NCBI GenBank assembly: GCA_009668205.1
Contig: WJYM01000005.1
Location: 277,366-341,365, forward strand
DNA: 64,000 nt
Source: Enterobacteriaceae bacterium RIT691
GTDB lineage: Bacteria > Pseudomonadota > Gammaproteobacteria > Enterobacterales > Enterobacteriaceae
Direction: 5' to 3'
The number at the start of each line of letters is the position of its first letter. Within the stretch, counting starts at the first letter, position 1. A program made the position numbers and the translations under genes. Below are positions 34,239-42,874 of this stretch, piece after piece. Below the pieces are notes generated by a model. The model did no database searches. It saw only the letters and a program-made list of their open reading frames with translations, and had not been told where the DNA came from.

Positions 34239-34254
34239 TGCATTGGGCATGCCA
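34239..34254 (-). promoter_or_regulatory. Sigma-54 promoter of the aldehyde dehydrogenase gene
   Basis: On the minus strand TGGCATG-CCCA-ATGCA matches the -24/-12 consensus TGGCACG-N4-TTGCA with exact GG-N10-GC spacing. The start point is expected about 10-15 bp downstream (near 34228), leaving a leader of about 60 bases before the ATG at 34166. Confidence 0.82.
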
Positions 34255-34325
34255 GAATTTCAATGCCTGAAAAAGCCATTTATTTTCATCGCGTTAATCA
34301 TTAAAAACCGCAGGCTGGATGAATT

Positions 34326-34355
34326 TGTCGCAGCAATGTTCGCTTCCGTGTCGCA
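34326..34355. promoter_or_regulatory. Candidate enhancer repeats for the sigma-54 activator
   Basis: Two direct copies of TGTCGCA (34326-34332 and 34349-34355) lie 23 bp apart, about 75-105 bp upstream of the -24 element. That is a typical distance for an enhancer of a sigma-54 activator. Imperfect inverted versions (GCAACA at 34360-34365 region) are nearby. Assignment is by position and repetition only. Confidence 0.4.
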
Positions 34356-34423
34356 CAACGCAACACCAAAGAAACCTTTAGGCTACAATATCGCAACACT
34401 TTTTCGTTCCATTGAGGTGTTCG

Positions 34424-36205
34424 ATGCAGGGAAAATCAACCGACCGCCTGAGCCATGCTCACAACAGCCCCCTACTGCGCGAGTCGTGGTTTCGCAGCGA
34501 GCTGTATGGTCTGGAACGTAACGCCGAAGATTTCCCGCTGCTGGGTCAGGGAGAGTTGGCCGATCGTCTCGCCAGTCACTCCGGCCTACAGCGTTATGCC
34601 TTACCCACGGTCAACCATCTGGCGGAAAACCTGACCGCAACCCAGTCGGTGGTGGTCTTAACAGATGCCTCAGGCATCGTGCTGCAGACAGTCGGCAACC
34701 TGAGCGCGATGGAAAAAGCGCAGCGCTTTGCCCTGTCGCCGGGCACCCTGTGGAGCGAAAGTGGCCGGGGAACCAATGCGATTGGCACGGCGCTTGCCAT
34801 TGATGACAGCTGCGAAATCGACGGCGAACAGCATTTTCTCACCAGCAATCAGAACCTGTATTGCGCCGCCGTACCCCTGCAAACGCCGGACGGTCAGGTC
34901 GCTGGCGTGCTGGATATCTCCGGCCCGGCGCATTTTTCCCACACGCACACGCTGGCGTGGGTCAAACGTGCCGCCAGGCAGATTGAGTATCTGTGGGTTA
35001 AACAGAGCCTTCATCCGCAGCAGTGGCTGATGAGTTTGCATCCTGACCCGCAAAAGCTCGACAGCGTCGAAGAGCTCCTGCTGGTCTTTTCCGACAATAC
35101 GCTGATTGCAGCCAACCGCCTGGCGCTGCGCCGACTGGGCATCGACGCAGGACGGCTCGGTCAGATGACGTTTGGACAGCTCTTCCCGCTGCTGAAACAA
35201 ACGGCCAGCACGGTGCCCGTGCCGGTCACCTGTCGCGATCAGACTTACTTTTACCGCCTGCGTGCTCCGGCGCAAAGCCTCATCAGCGTGCCGCCAAAAC
35301 CGGCCGTCGCGTGGCCTTTTTCGCTGCAGCAGGAGGGCGAAAAAATGGTGCGTCTGCTCAATGCGGGGGTGTCGCTCTGCATTCAGGGAGAAACCGGCAG
35401 CGGGAAAGAGTTTGTCAGCCAGACGCTGCACCAGCACAGCCGCTGGCGGGAAGGGAAATTTATCGCCATCAACTGCGCAGCCATCCCGGAATCGCTGATT
35501 GAATCAGAGCTGTTTGGCTATCAGCCCGGCGCCTTTACCGGAGCGAATAAAAACGGCTATATCGGGAAAATCCGCGAAGCAGACGGGGGGATACTTTTCC
35601 TTGATGAGATTGGCGATATGCCCCTCGCCCTGCAAACCCGCTTGCTCAGAGTCCTGCAGGACAAGGTGGTTGCCCCGCTGGGTTCCAGCCGCAGCTGGCC
35701 GGTGAATTTTGCCGTGATTTGCGCGACGCACCGCAATCTGTCTCAGCTGGTTGCTAACGGCGAATTCCGCGAAGATCTGCTGTATCGGTTACAGGAATTT
35801 ACCCTGACCCTGCCACCGCTGCGAGAATGGCCCATGCTTCCGGCCTTTATCGATCAGCAGTGGCTGCTGCTGGGCGGGCAAGCACGGCACATCACGCTTT
35901 CCCCCTCGCTGCTGGACACCCTGGCGCACTTCGCCTGGCCGGGGAATATCCGCCAGTTGCGTAGCCTGATGAAGGTTCTGTTGGCACTGGCCGAAGACGG
36001 CGAAACGCTCGACGTTGAGACGTTACCGATGGAGTATCGGCAGGCCATCCCGGAAGCTACGGATAATCTGAAACAGCATGACACCGCGCTGATTACCAGT
36101 ACGCTGGCGCGCTTTAATGGCAATATCAGTAAGGCAGCTCAGGCTTTGGGCGTAGCGCGCAGCACGCTCTACCGGCGTGCCGCGCGTACCCGTGACGGGA
36201 ATTAA
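34424..36205 (+). CDS. Sigma-54-dependent transcriptional activator (AcoR type)
   Basis: A 593-residue enhancer-binding protein. It has an N-terminal GAF-like sensor region (about residues 50-200), a linker, and a central AAA+ domain from about 310. The AAA+ domain includes Walker [12 protein letters not shown], the sigma-54 contact loop GAFTGA in [15 protein letters not shown], and Walker [13 protein letters not shown] Fis-type C-terminal helix-turn-helix [20 protein letters not shown] completes it. ATG 34424 has GAGG 6 bases upstream; the TTG at 34412 is rejected. The sensor suggests an acetoin/aldehyde-type signal by analogy with AcoR. It faces the aldehyde dehydrogenase gene and is its likely activator. 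Confidence 0.88.
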   Translation: MQGKSTDRLSHAHNSPLLRESWFRSELYGLERNAEDFPLLGQGELADRLASHSGLQRYALPTVNHLAENLTATQSVVVLTDASGIVLQTVGNLSAMEKAQRFALSPGTLWSESGRGTNAIGTALAIDDSCEIDGEQHFLTSNQNLYCAAVPLQTPDGQVAGVLDISGPAHFSHTHTLAWVKRAARQIEYLWVKQSLHPQQWLMSLHPDPQKLDSVEELLLVFSDNTLIAANRLALRRLGIDAGRLGQMTFGQLFPLLKQTASTVPVPVTCRDQTYFYRLRAPAQSLISVPPKPAVAWPFSLQQEGEKMVRLLNAGVSLCIQGETGSGKEFVSQTLHQHSRWREGKFIAINCAAIPESLIESELFGYQPGAFTGANKNGYIGKIREADGGILFLDEIGDMPLALQTRLLRVLQDKVVAPLGSSRSWPVNFAVICATHRNLSQLVANGEFREDLLYRLQEFTLTLPPLREWPMLPAFIDQQWLLLGGQARHITLSPSLLDTLAHFAWPGNIRQLRSLMKVLLALAEDGETLDVETLPMEYRQAIPEATDNLKQHDTALITSTLARFNGNISKAAQALGVARSTLYRRAARTRDGN

Positions 36206-36693
36206 TCGCGGAAGTTTTTGAACTGGAACGGCTGGCCGAGGTTGCCGCCGCGCACCAGCGCCATGACAGCCTGCAGGTCATCACGGGATTTACCGGTGAC
36301 GCGAATTTCTTCACCCTGGATCTGCGCCTGGACTTTCGCTTTGCTGTCTTTAATCAGCTTCACGATTTTCTTTTGTACGGAGCTTTCAATGCCGGTTTTC
36401 AGCTTCGCTTCGACAAACCAGGTTTTGCCGCTGTGGACAAACTCTTCTGGCACTTCAATGGAGTTGCCTTCAATGCCGCGTTTGAGCAGCTTGGCGCGCA
36501 GGATATCCAGCAGCTGATTGACCTGGAAATCTGACTCGCTCAGGACTTTGATGGTTTCGTTCTTTTCGTTCAGTTCGATTGAAGCTTCCACACCGCGAAA
36601 ATCAAAGCGCGATTCCACTTCACGAGCCGCATTATCAACGGCGTTTTTCGCTTCCTGAAGGTCAACTTCAGAGACAATATCGAAAGATGGCAT
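36202..36693 (-). CDS. yajQ: Nucleotide-binding protein YajQ
   Basis: A 163-residue YajQ/UPF0234 protein with two ferredoxin-like domains. Family members bind nucleotides including cyclic-di-GMP in some bacteria; the E. coli role is unclear. The conserved N-terminus [26 protein letters not shown] and the C-terminal [15 protein letters not shown] are intact. Its stop overlaps the last bases of the sigma-54 activator gene (36202-36205) on the opposite strand, the right edge of the accessory block. It is divergent from panE. Confidence 0.96.
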   Translation of the reverse strand: MPSFDIVSEVDLQEAKNAVDNAAREVESRFDFRGVEASIELNEKNETIKVLSESDFQVNQLLDILRAKLLKRGIEGNSIEVPEEFVHSGKTWFVEAKLKTGIESSVQKKIVKLIKDSKAKVQAQIQGEEIRVTGKSRDDLQAVMALVRGGNLGQPFQFKNFRD

Positions 36694-36835
36694 GTTTTAT
36701 TCTCCCTCTCTTTTTGTTGCGATGCATAATACCCGCAACGTCAGAGAACACAACCTGTTATCCCTGTGACGGCGGAGATGCAGTCAACGCTATACTAGTC
36801 ACTACGCCTGATCCCATAGCAGGTGAGGAGGAGTC

Positions 36836-37750
36836 ATGAAAATTACCGTGCTGGGATGCGGCGCCCTTGGTCAATTATGGCTGACCGCACTGTTCCGGCA
36901 AGGCCACGAGTTACAGGGCTGGTTGCGCGTACCGACACCGTGGTGCAGCGTTAACCTTCAGGAAAGAGACGGCAGCGTGTTCAACGCGCTTTTTACGGCT
37001 AACGATCCTGATTTTCTCGCCCACAGCGACCTGCTGATTGTCACCCTCAAAGCCTGGCAGGTCTCCACGGCCGTGAAAAATCTGACGCCTCACCTGCGAT
37101 CGGACTGCCCTGTTTTACTCATCCACAATGGCATGGGCACCCGCGAAGAGCTGGCGAGCGTGAAACAGCCGCTGCTACTGGGCATGACCACTCAGGCCGC
37201 GCGCCGCGATGGTAATCTCATCATTCATGTTGCCAACGGCACCACGCATATCGGCCCGGCGAATGCGATAGCCCGGGAGTACAGCTTCCTGGCCGACACG
37301 CTGCACGCCGCCCTGCCGGACGTGGCCTGGCATGATGAAATTGGGTCAGCAAGCTGGAAAAAACTGGCGGTGAACTGCGTGGTCAATCCGTTGACGGCGC
37401 TGTATAACTGCCCGAACGGCGAGCTGCGTCACTACCCTGAGCAGGTTGAAAAAATCTGCAACGAAGTCGCCATGGTGATGCAGCGCGAAGGCCATCATTC
37501 TTCGCCAGAAGATCTGCTGTTCTATGTCTGGCAGGTGGTGGACAGTACCGCCGCCAATATCTCTTCGATGCTGCAGGATGTCCGTGCCGAGCGGCAAACG
37601 GAGATCGACTACATCACCGGTTATTTGCTGAAGCGGGCCAGAGCGCATGGCATTTCGGTTCCGGAAAATGCCCATCTTTATGAACTGATTAAACGTAAGG
37701 AGAATGCCTATGAGCGCATCAGCGCTGGTTTGCCTCGCCCCTGGAAGTGA
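36836..37750 (+). CDS. panE: 2-dehydropantoate 2-reductase (ketopantoate reductase)
   Basis: PanE reduces ketopantoate to pantoate with NADPH in pantothenate/CoA synthesis. The 304-residue protein has the N-terminal dinucleotide motif [15 protein letters not shown] (about 4-18) and the catalytic Lys in [19 protein letters not shown] (about 172-190), with the Asn of VNP. A C-terminal helical domain includes [21 protein letters not shown] (about 241-261), carrying Ser and Glu used in substrate binding. A GAGGAGG precedes the ATG. The 3' end overlaps yajL. Confidence 0.96.
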   Translation: MKITVLGCGALGQLWLTALFRQGHELQGWLRVPTPWCSVNLQERDGSVFNALFTANDPDFLAHSDLLIVTLKAWQVSTAVKNLTPHLRSDCPVLLIHNGMGTREELASVKQPLLLGMTTQAARRDGNLIIHVANGTTHIGPANAIAREYSFLADTLHAALPDVAWHDEIGSASWKKLAVNCVVNPLTALYNCPNGELRHYPEQVEKICNEVAMVMQREGHHSSPEDLLFYVWQVVDSTAANISSMLQDVRAERQTEIDYITGYLLKRARAHGISVPENAHLYELIKRKENAYERISAGLPRPWK

Positions 37751-38303
37751 AGAAACCGAAGCCGTCACCACCATCGACCTGCTGGTGCGTGGCGGCATCA
37801 AGGTCACCACCGCGAGCGTGGCCAGCGATGGCGATCGGGTGATTGTCTGTTCGCGCGGTGTGAAGCTGCTGGCCGATGCTCCGCTGGTGAAGGTCGCCGA
37901 CGGTGACTTCGATGCGATCGTACTGCCAGGCGGCCTGAAAGGGGCCGAATATTTCCGCGACAGCCCGTTGCTCGTAGAAACCGTTAAGCAGTTTCAGTGC
38001 TCCGGGCGCATTGTTGCCGCCATCTGCGCCGCCCCAGGCACCGTCCTCGTCCCGCACGATATCTTCCCGATAGGCAACATCACCGGCTATCCGGGCCTGA
38101 AAGGCACCATTCCCGACGATCAATGGCAGGACAAACGCGTGGTCTGGGATCCGCGCGTCAATCTGCTGACCAGCCAGGGGCCAGGCACCAGCATCGACTT
38201 CGGCCTGAAGCTTATTGACCTGCTGGTTGGGCAGGCAAAGGCCTACGAGGTGGCGTCACAGCTGGTGATACCCGCCGGGATTTATAACTTCTACTCTGAA
38301 TAA
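37710..38303 (+). CDS. yajL: Protein/nucleic acid deglycase-chaperone YajL (DJ-1 family)
   Basis: YajL is a DJ-1/PfpI-superfamily protein linked to protection of proteins from oxidative and glycation stress. The 197-residue sequence has the reactive Cys in the nucleophile elbow [11 protein letters not shown] (about residue 106), the acidic residue near the start ([11 protein letters not shown]) and a C-terminal [12 protein letters not shown]. The ATG at 37710 has AGGAG at 7 bases; an ATG two codons earlier is too near it. The start lies inside panE, 41 bp before its stop, suggesting coupling. Confidence 0.95.
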   Translation: MSASALVCLAPGSEETEAVTTIDLLVRGGIKVTTASVASDGDRVIVCSRGVKLLADAPLVKVADGDFDAIVLPGGLKGAEYFRDSPLLVETVKQFQCSGRIVAAICAAPGTVLVPHDIFPIGNITGYPGLKGTIPDDQWQDKRVVWDPRVNLLTSQGPGTSIDFGLKLIDLLVGQAKAYEVASQLVIPAGIYNFYSE

Positions 38304-38313
38304 TTCCTTGATG

Positions 38314-38396
38314 CGCCGGGTGGCGGCTATCCGCCTGACCCGGCCTACATGAGAAATAACCTTTGTAGGCCTGTGCAAGCGAAGCGCCGCCAGGCA
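38314..38396. repeat. REP/BIME pair downstream of yajL
   Basis: GCGCCGGGTGGCGGCTATCCGCC...CCCGGCCTAC followed by an inverted partner TGTAGGCCTG...GCGAAGCGCCGCCAGGC. A typical pair of opposed REP units at the left edge of the PTS block. Confidence 0.82.
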
Positions 38397-38679
38397 AACA
38401 CGACCGCCTTCAGCCACGTAACCTAACAGCCTCCATGCCAGCTGACCCTTTGCGTGCCAGCGCTCACACTTCTCATCTTTTCTGCGCATCCCCTTTCGCA
38501 CATAAATTCAACAAATCCCTGATATTTCATCAAGATGACCTGTTATTTGCCAGATTGTCGCCTGTTTGACAGTCCAGAAGATGCGTGGAAAACTCAAACA
38601 CAACTGGACTAGTCCAGTTAAAAATAACCTTCAGTGCCCAACAACAGAAGGCATAAAAACCTCTTAAGAGGAGTGACCC
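38397..38679 (+). promoter_or_regulatory. Control region of the PTS-GH4-deaminase operon
   Basis: Together with the REP pair this makes a 376-bp gap without a gene. It contains the 18-bp palindrome at 38602-38619, a half-site-like GACAGTCCAG at about 38565-38575, and GAGGAG just before the GTG start at 38680. No clear -35/-10 pair was recognised. Confidence 0.5.
38602..38619. promoter_or_regulatory. GntR-type operator (DasR/NagR-like palindrome)
   Basis: AACTGGACTAGTCCAGTT is a perfect 18-bp palindrome. It differs from the DasR/NagR-type element ACTGGTCTAGACCAGT by one symmetrical base pair, and it lies about 60-80 bp upstream of the first structural gene. The likely binder is the GntR/UTRA regulator at 42038-42772. 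Confidence 0.75.
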
Positions 38680-39948
38680 GTGGTGACATTTATTGAGAGC
38701 AAGGTCGTGCCGGTCCTGATTCGGATCGGCGAAAACAAAATTCTGGTGGCGGTCAGAAACGGCATCGCGCTGACGCTCCCTTTCACCATCACCGGCAGTC
38801 TGTTCTTGATCATCGCGAATTTGCCCATCCCCGGCTGGACCGAATGGCTGGGTCCGTGGGCAGATAAAATCAGCGCCCCTGTCGCCGTGACCTTTGGCGC
38901 GATTGGCCTGATCTCGGCCATTGGCATCAGCTATAACCTGGCGAAGGAGTATCAGCTCAACGCAATCACCTGCACGGCGGTCACGCTGGTGGTCTTCCTG
39001 CTGGCGCAACTGAACGATAAATACCAGTTAAACGTCGATAACCTCGGTGCTGCCGGGCTGTTCTCCGCCATTATTCTGGCCATCATGACAGTGAATATTC
39101 TGCGCTGGTTCATTGCCAGGGAAATTGTCATTAAGCTGCCCGACGGGGTTCCGCCCGCCGTGGCGCAATCTTTTGCAAGCCTAATCCCGGCGGCAGTCAC
39201 GATCACCCTGGTGTGGTTTGTCCGCGTGATGCTCAACTTTGATATCAACGCGTTCTTCACTGAAATCCTCAGCCCGCTGGTCAGTGGTTTGGGATCACTG
39301 CCCGGCATGCTGGTGCTGATTTTCCTGATTTCGCTGCTCTGGTGCTGCGGGATCCACGGCGACAATGTGCTTTCCGGCATCACCAGCCCTATCTTCCTGA
39401 AATATATTGCGGAAAACACCCAGGCCTATTTGAACCACCAGCCTATCCCGCACATCACCGCCGATGGCTTCTATATCGTGTTTATGTGCGTCGGCGGCAC
39501 CGGGGCCACGCTGGGTCTGGTGCTGGCAATGCTGCGTTCACGCAGCAGGATGTATAAATCGGTCGGCAAACTCTCCCTGCCCTCTGCGGTTTTCTGCATT
39601 AACGAACCGGTGATTTTCGGTACGCCAATTGTCTTCAACCCGCTGCTGATGATCCCATTCACCCTGACGCCGATGCTGTTGTGCATCTCCACCTACAGCC
39701 TGATGTACTTCGACATTATCGGTCGCCCGGTGCTGCAAATTCCGTGGACCATGCCACCGATTTTCGCGGCCTGGTTCGTGACCGGTGGCAACATTCCGGC
39801 GGTTATCTGGTCCGTCTGCACTATCGCAATTTCCGTGGCTATCTATTTCCCGTTCTTTAAAGCACTCGAGCGCCAGCAGCTGGAAAAAGAGCGCCAGGAA
39901 ACCGACGCCACTGATTCTGTCATGAATACCGACTCTGCTTCGTTATAA
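38680..39948 (+). CDS. PTS EIIC permease, lactose/cellobiose/chitobiose family
   Basis: A 422-residue integral membrane EIIC of the Lac/Cel/Chb family with about ten helices. The family motifs GIHGDNV (about 224-230) and CINEPVIFGTPIVFNP (about 306-321), the latter with the conserved sugar-site Glu, are intact. It would transport and phosphorylate a beta-linked disaccharide when paired with matching EIIA and EIIB, neither of which is in this cluster or window. Start is GTG at 38680 (a second GTG follows at 38683), with GAGGAG 6-8 bases upstream. First gene of a three-gene operon. Confidence 0.9.
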   Translation: MVTFIESKVVPVLIRIGENKILVAVRNGIALTLPFTITGSLFLIIANLPIPGWTEWLGPWADKISAPVAVTFGAIGLISAIGISYNLAKEYQLNAITCTAVTLVVFLLAQLNDKYQLNVDNLGAAGLFSAIILAIMTVNILRWFIAREIVIKLPDGVPPAVAQSFASLIPAAVTITLVWFVRVMLNFDINAFFTEILSPLVSGLGSLPGMLVLIFLISLLWCCGIHGDNVLSGITSPIFLKYIAENTQAYLNHQPIPHITADGFYIVFMCVGGTGATLGLVLAMLRSRSRMYKSVGKLSLPSAVFCINEPVIFGTPIVFNPLLMIPFTLTPMLLCISTYSLMYFDIIGRPVLQIPWTMPPIFAAWFVTGGNIPAVIWSVCTIAISVAIYFPFFKALERQQLEKERQETDATDSVMNTDSASL

Positions 39949-39958
39949 GGACATCAAG

Positions 39959-41275
39959 ATGAAAAAGTTAAAAATTGTCACCATTGGCGGTGGCTCAAGC
40001 TACACCCCGGAACTGATCGACGGCTTTATCAAACGCTATGATGAGTTGCCGGTCACCGACTACTATTTGCTGGATATCGAAGAAGGCAAAGAGAAGCTGG
40101 AGATCGTCGGCAGGCTGGCGCAGCGGATGGTCAAAGAGGCCGGGATCCCGATGAACATCCACCTTTCTCTCGACAGAGAAGAAGCGTTGAAAGATGCCGA
40201 TTTTGTGACGACCCAGCTGCGCGTGGGCTTCCTCGATGCCCGCATCAACGATGAGAAAATCCCGCTGAAATACGGCGTGCTTGGCCAGGAAACTACCGGT
40301 CCGGGCGGCTTTATGAAAGCCCAGCGAACCATTCCGGTGCTGATGGATATCTGTCGCGACATGGAAAAATATTGTCCGGACGCGTGGCTTATCAACTTCA
40401 CCAACCCGGCGGGCATTGTGACCGAAGCCATCACCCGTCACTCAAACATCAAAAGCATCGGCATTTGCAGCGGCGCCAACAGCATGCTGATGGATATCGC
40501 CAAAGCCTATGAGGTGGAAAAGAAAGACGTCTACGCCCGTATTATGGGGCTGAACCACCTGATTTTCGCCGACCAGATTTTTATAAAAGGGGAAGATTAC
40601 ACGGATGATTTTATGGATAAACTCGCGCAGGGCAGCGCCAGCAACTCGCTGAAAAACATCCCGGATATCGGCTTCTCTTCACGTTTCGCTAAAGCCCTGC
40701 ACATGTACCCGATTTCCTATCTGAAGTACTTCTTCCTGACCCGTGAAATGGTGGAAGCGGCGCAGAAAGATGCCGGGACGAAAGGCACGCGTGGCGAGCA
40801 GACCCGTGAAATTGAACATCGCCTGTTCGAGCTGTACCAGGATCCGCACCTGTCGCATAAGCCGAAAGAGTTGGAAAAACGCGGCGGTGCCTGGTACTCC
40901 GATACCGCATGCTCAATCATCAGCTCCATCTATAACGACAAGAAAGAGATCCATGTTGTTAATACCCCAAACCACGGCACCACGCCGGACCTGCCGGATC
41001 ATGTCGTGCTGGAAACGAACGCCATGATTGACCGCAGCGGCGCACATCCGCTGGCGTATGGCCGTTTGCCCGTGAAAATTCGTGGGCTGATTCAGAGCGT
41101 GAAAGCTTATGAAGAGCTGACCGTAGAAGCGGCGATCACCGGGGATTACAGTACCGCGCTGATGGCGCTGACGATAAACCCGCTGGTGCCGTCGGCGACG
41201 CTTGCCGAGAAAATCCTCGACGAGTATCTGGAAGTGAACCAGCGCTATTTACCGCAATATCAAACCAAACGCTAA
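39959..41275 (+). CDS. GH4 6-phospho-beta-glucosidase
   Basis: A 438-residue family 4 glycosidase, which uses NAD and a divalent metal by a redox-elimination mechanism. It has the N-terminal Rossmann motif IVTIGGGSSYTPELI (about 5-19), the DADFVTTQLRVG segment (about 78-89), NFTNPAGI (about 147-154), the metal-site region around IGICSGAN (about 168-175), and GLNHLIF (about 194-200). It is closest in style to LicH/CelF/ChbF. With the neighbouring deaminase, the substrate may be a phosphorylated glucosamine-containing disaccharide; this is inference. It starts 10 bp after the EIIC stop. Confidence 0.88.
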   Translation: MKKLKIVTIGGGSSYTPELIDGFIKRYDELPVTDYYLLDIEEGKEKLEIVGRLAQRMVKEAGIPMNIHLSLDREEALKDADFVTTQLRVGFLDARINDEKIPLKYGVLGQETTGPGGFMKAQRTIPVLMDICRDMEKYCPDAWLINFTNPAGIVTEAITRHSNIKSIGICSGANSMLMDIAKAYEVEKKDVYARIMGLNHLIFADQIFIKGEDYTDDFMDKLAQGSASNSLKNIPDIGFSSRFAKALHMYPISYLKYFFLTREMVEAAQKDAGTKGTRGEQTREIEHRLFELYQDPHLSHKPKELEKRGGAWYSDTACSIISSIYNDKKEIHVVNTPNHGTTPDLPDHVVLETNAMIDRSGAHPLAYGRLPVKIRGLIQSVKAYEELTVEAAITGDYSTALMALTINPLVPSATLAEKILDEYLEVNQRYLPQYQTKR

Positions 41276-41284
41276 GGAGCAGCA

Positions 41285-42007
41285 ATGAAAACGTTTATTT
41301 CTCAGGATTACCCACAGCTGTGTGAAGCGGTAGCGAAGAACGTTATCGACTGTGTGAACGCAAAACCGGATGCACTTATCTGCATCGCGGGCGGTGATAC
41401 GCCACTCGGGGTGTTTGCCGCATTAGTCGAAGCGCAACAACAGGGCCGTGTGGACTTCGCCCGCACGCAGTTTGTCGGCCTGGATGAGTGGCTGGGGCTT
41501 GGCAACGCGGATAAAGGCAGCTGTCGGGAGATGGTCTGGAAGCACTTCTTCGATAAGCTGACCCTTCGCGATGAGCAGATCTGCTTTTTTGACGGGCTGA
41601 CCGATAACCCACAGGCGGAGTGTCAGCGCGTTGATGGCTACATCGGGCAGCACGGTCCCATTGACTGCATCGTTCTGGGCATCGGCATGAACGGACATAT
41701 TGGCTTTAACGAGCCGGGAGCCGCGCTGGACATGACCTGCCACGTTATCGATTTGGATCCGATTACGCAGACGGTATCGGTGAAGTATTTCGGTACGCAG
41801 CGCGATGTGAAACAGGGGATTTCGCTGGGTCTGAAGACCATTCTCGCGGCGAAACGGATTGTGCTGATGGCAAGTGGAGAGAAGAAAGCGTCGATTGTGG
41901 CAGACACCGTTCATCAGCCTGCCAGCAACGCGATTCCTTCCACGCTGGTAAAAACCACGCAGCGGGCCAGTTTGTACGTTGATAACGCCGCGGCAAGCGC
42001 ACTCTGA
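41285..42007 (+). CDS. Glucosamine-6-phosphate deaminase (NagB family)
   Basis: A 240-residue NagB/SIS-like isomerase-deaminase, shorter than the 266-residue E. coli NagB. Conserved parts are IAGGDTPLGVFAAL (about 34-47), the LDEWLG catalytic Asp (about 66-71) and the signature LGIGMNGHIGFNEPG (about 131-145), with His and Glu present. The position usually D in E. coli is N, as the family signature permits. The reaction is glucosamine-6-phosphate to fructose-6-phosphate plus ammonia. It starts 10 bp after the GH4 gene. A paralogue of the housekeeping NagB is expected elsewhere. Confidence 0.88.
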   Translation: MKTFISQDYPQLCEAVAKNVIDCVNAKPDALICIAGGDTPLGVFAALVEAQQQGRVDFARTQFVGLDEWLGLGNADKGSCREMVWKHFFDKLTLRDEQICFFDGLTDNPQAECQRVDGYIGQHGPIDCIVLGIGMNGHIGFNEPGAALDMTCHVIDLDPITQTVSVKYFGTQRDVKQGISLGLKTILAAKRIVLMASGEKKASIVADTVHQPASNAIPSTLVKTTQRASLYVDNAAASAL

Positions 42008-42037
42008 GCCAAAAGCTGGCAGGCGCGGCGGCGTCTG

Positions 42038-42772
42038 TCAGCGTTCGATGCGCAGGTTTTTGACGCGAAAGATATCCGCGCGGTTGTAGCTGGTTGAGTA
42101 GTTGAACGCGGTTTTATCGGCAAGACGCGTGACTTCGGTAATTTTCAGCATCGGCTGGCCGCTGGCGATATTCAGCAACGGTGCCAGTTCGTCATCAAAG
42201 AGTGCGGCTTCAATCACGGAATCCGCATCCTTAATTTTCTTCCCGGTGTACTCTTCGACATACCCATACAGCGAGCCTTCTCTGAGGATGCTTTCCGGGA
42301 TGGTGTCGATCACTTTTTGCGGAAGATTGCTGTCTTCCACCAGCACCGGCGTGCCATCGAGCAAACGAATACGGCGGATAAACCAGACGTTGTCGCCTTC
42401 GCTGATTTCAAGATGTTGGGCCAAAGAGGCATCGGCCTGGATCAGTTCAAGCTTCAACAGCTGACTGCTGACGTTAACCCGGCCCTGAAAATCGCGGGAG
42501 AAGCCCAGAATGCTGTCGCTGGTTTCGTTATTGAGGAGATAAACGTTGGCGGCGGTATTCTTCAGCACAAACATGCCTTTGCCGTGAATACGTTCAATAA
42601 AGCCTTCCTGGACGAGAATGTCCATGGCCTTTTGCACGGTGACGCGGGTGACGCCATACAGGGCCGCCAGCTCACGTTCTGAGGGAATGCTTTCGCCTTT
42701 TTTGTAGGTCTGATTAAGGATGTCGCCTTTGATGCGCGCCTTAATTTCGATGTATTTGTGTGTTTTTTGCAT
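42038..42772 (-). CDS. GntR-family regulator with UTRA domain
   Basis: A 244-residue HutC-subfamily regulator. The winged helix occupies about residues 5-70 (KGESIPSERELAALYGVTRVTVQKAMDILVQEGFIERIHGKGMFV). The UTRA ligand domain, from about 95 to the end, usually binds phosphorylated sugars or amino sugars. The ATG at 42772 gives a normal N-terminus; an upstream in-frame start at 42850 would run through a REP repeat and is rejected. It converges with the PTS operon and is its probable repressor. Confidence 0.9.
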   Translation of the reverse strand: MQKTHKYIEIKARIKGDILNQTYKKGESIPSERELAALYGVTRVTVQKAMDILVQEGFIERIHGKGMFVLKNTAANVYLLNNETSDSILGFSRDFQGRVNVSSQLLKLELIQADASLAQHLEISEGDNVWFIRRIRLLDGTPVLVEDSNLPQKVIDTIPESILREGSLYGYVEEYTGKKIKDADSVIEAALFDDELAPLLNIASGQPMLKITEVTRLADKTAFNYSTSYNRADIFRVKNLRIER

Positions 42773-42790
42773 TGCGGTTCCCAGAAAATC

Positions 42791-42869
42791 GCCGGGTGGC
42801 GCTGCGCTTACCCGGCCTACAAATTCCTGCCGCTTTTGTAGGCCGGGCAAACAACGTGCCGCCCGGCAA
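42791..42869. repeat. REP/BIME pair between the GntR gene and thiI
   Basis: GCCGGGTGGCGCTGCGCTTACCCGGCCTAC followed by the inverted TGTAGGCCGGGCAAAC...CCGCCCGGCAA. It bounds the right edge of the PTS block. Confidence 0.85.
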
Positions 42870-42874
42870 CAGAT

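Noticed and set aside
41285..42007. Inactive NagB because Asp of the D-G-H signature is Asn
   Set aside because: The family signature allows D or N at this position and other active-site residues are present, so inactivation is not supported.
42773..42850. N-terminal extension of the GntR regulator to 42850
   Set aside because: The extension is encoded by part of a REP repeat and would disturb the normal short N-terminus before the winged helix. ATG 42772 is the better start.
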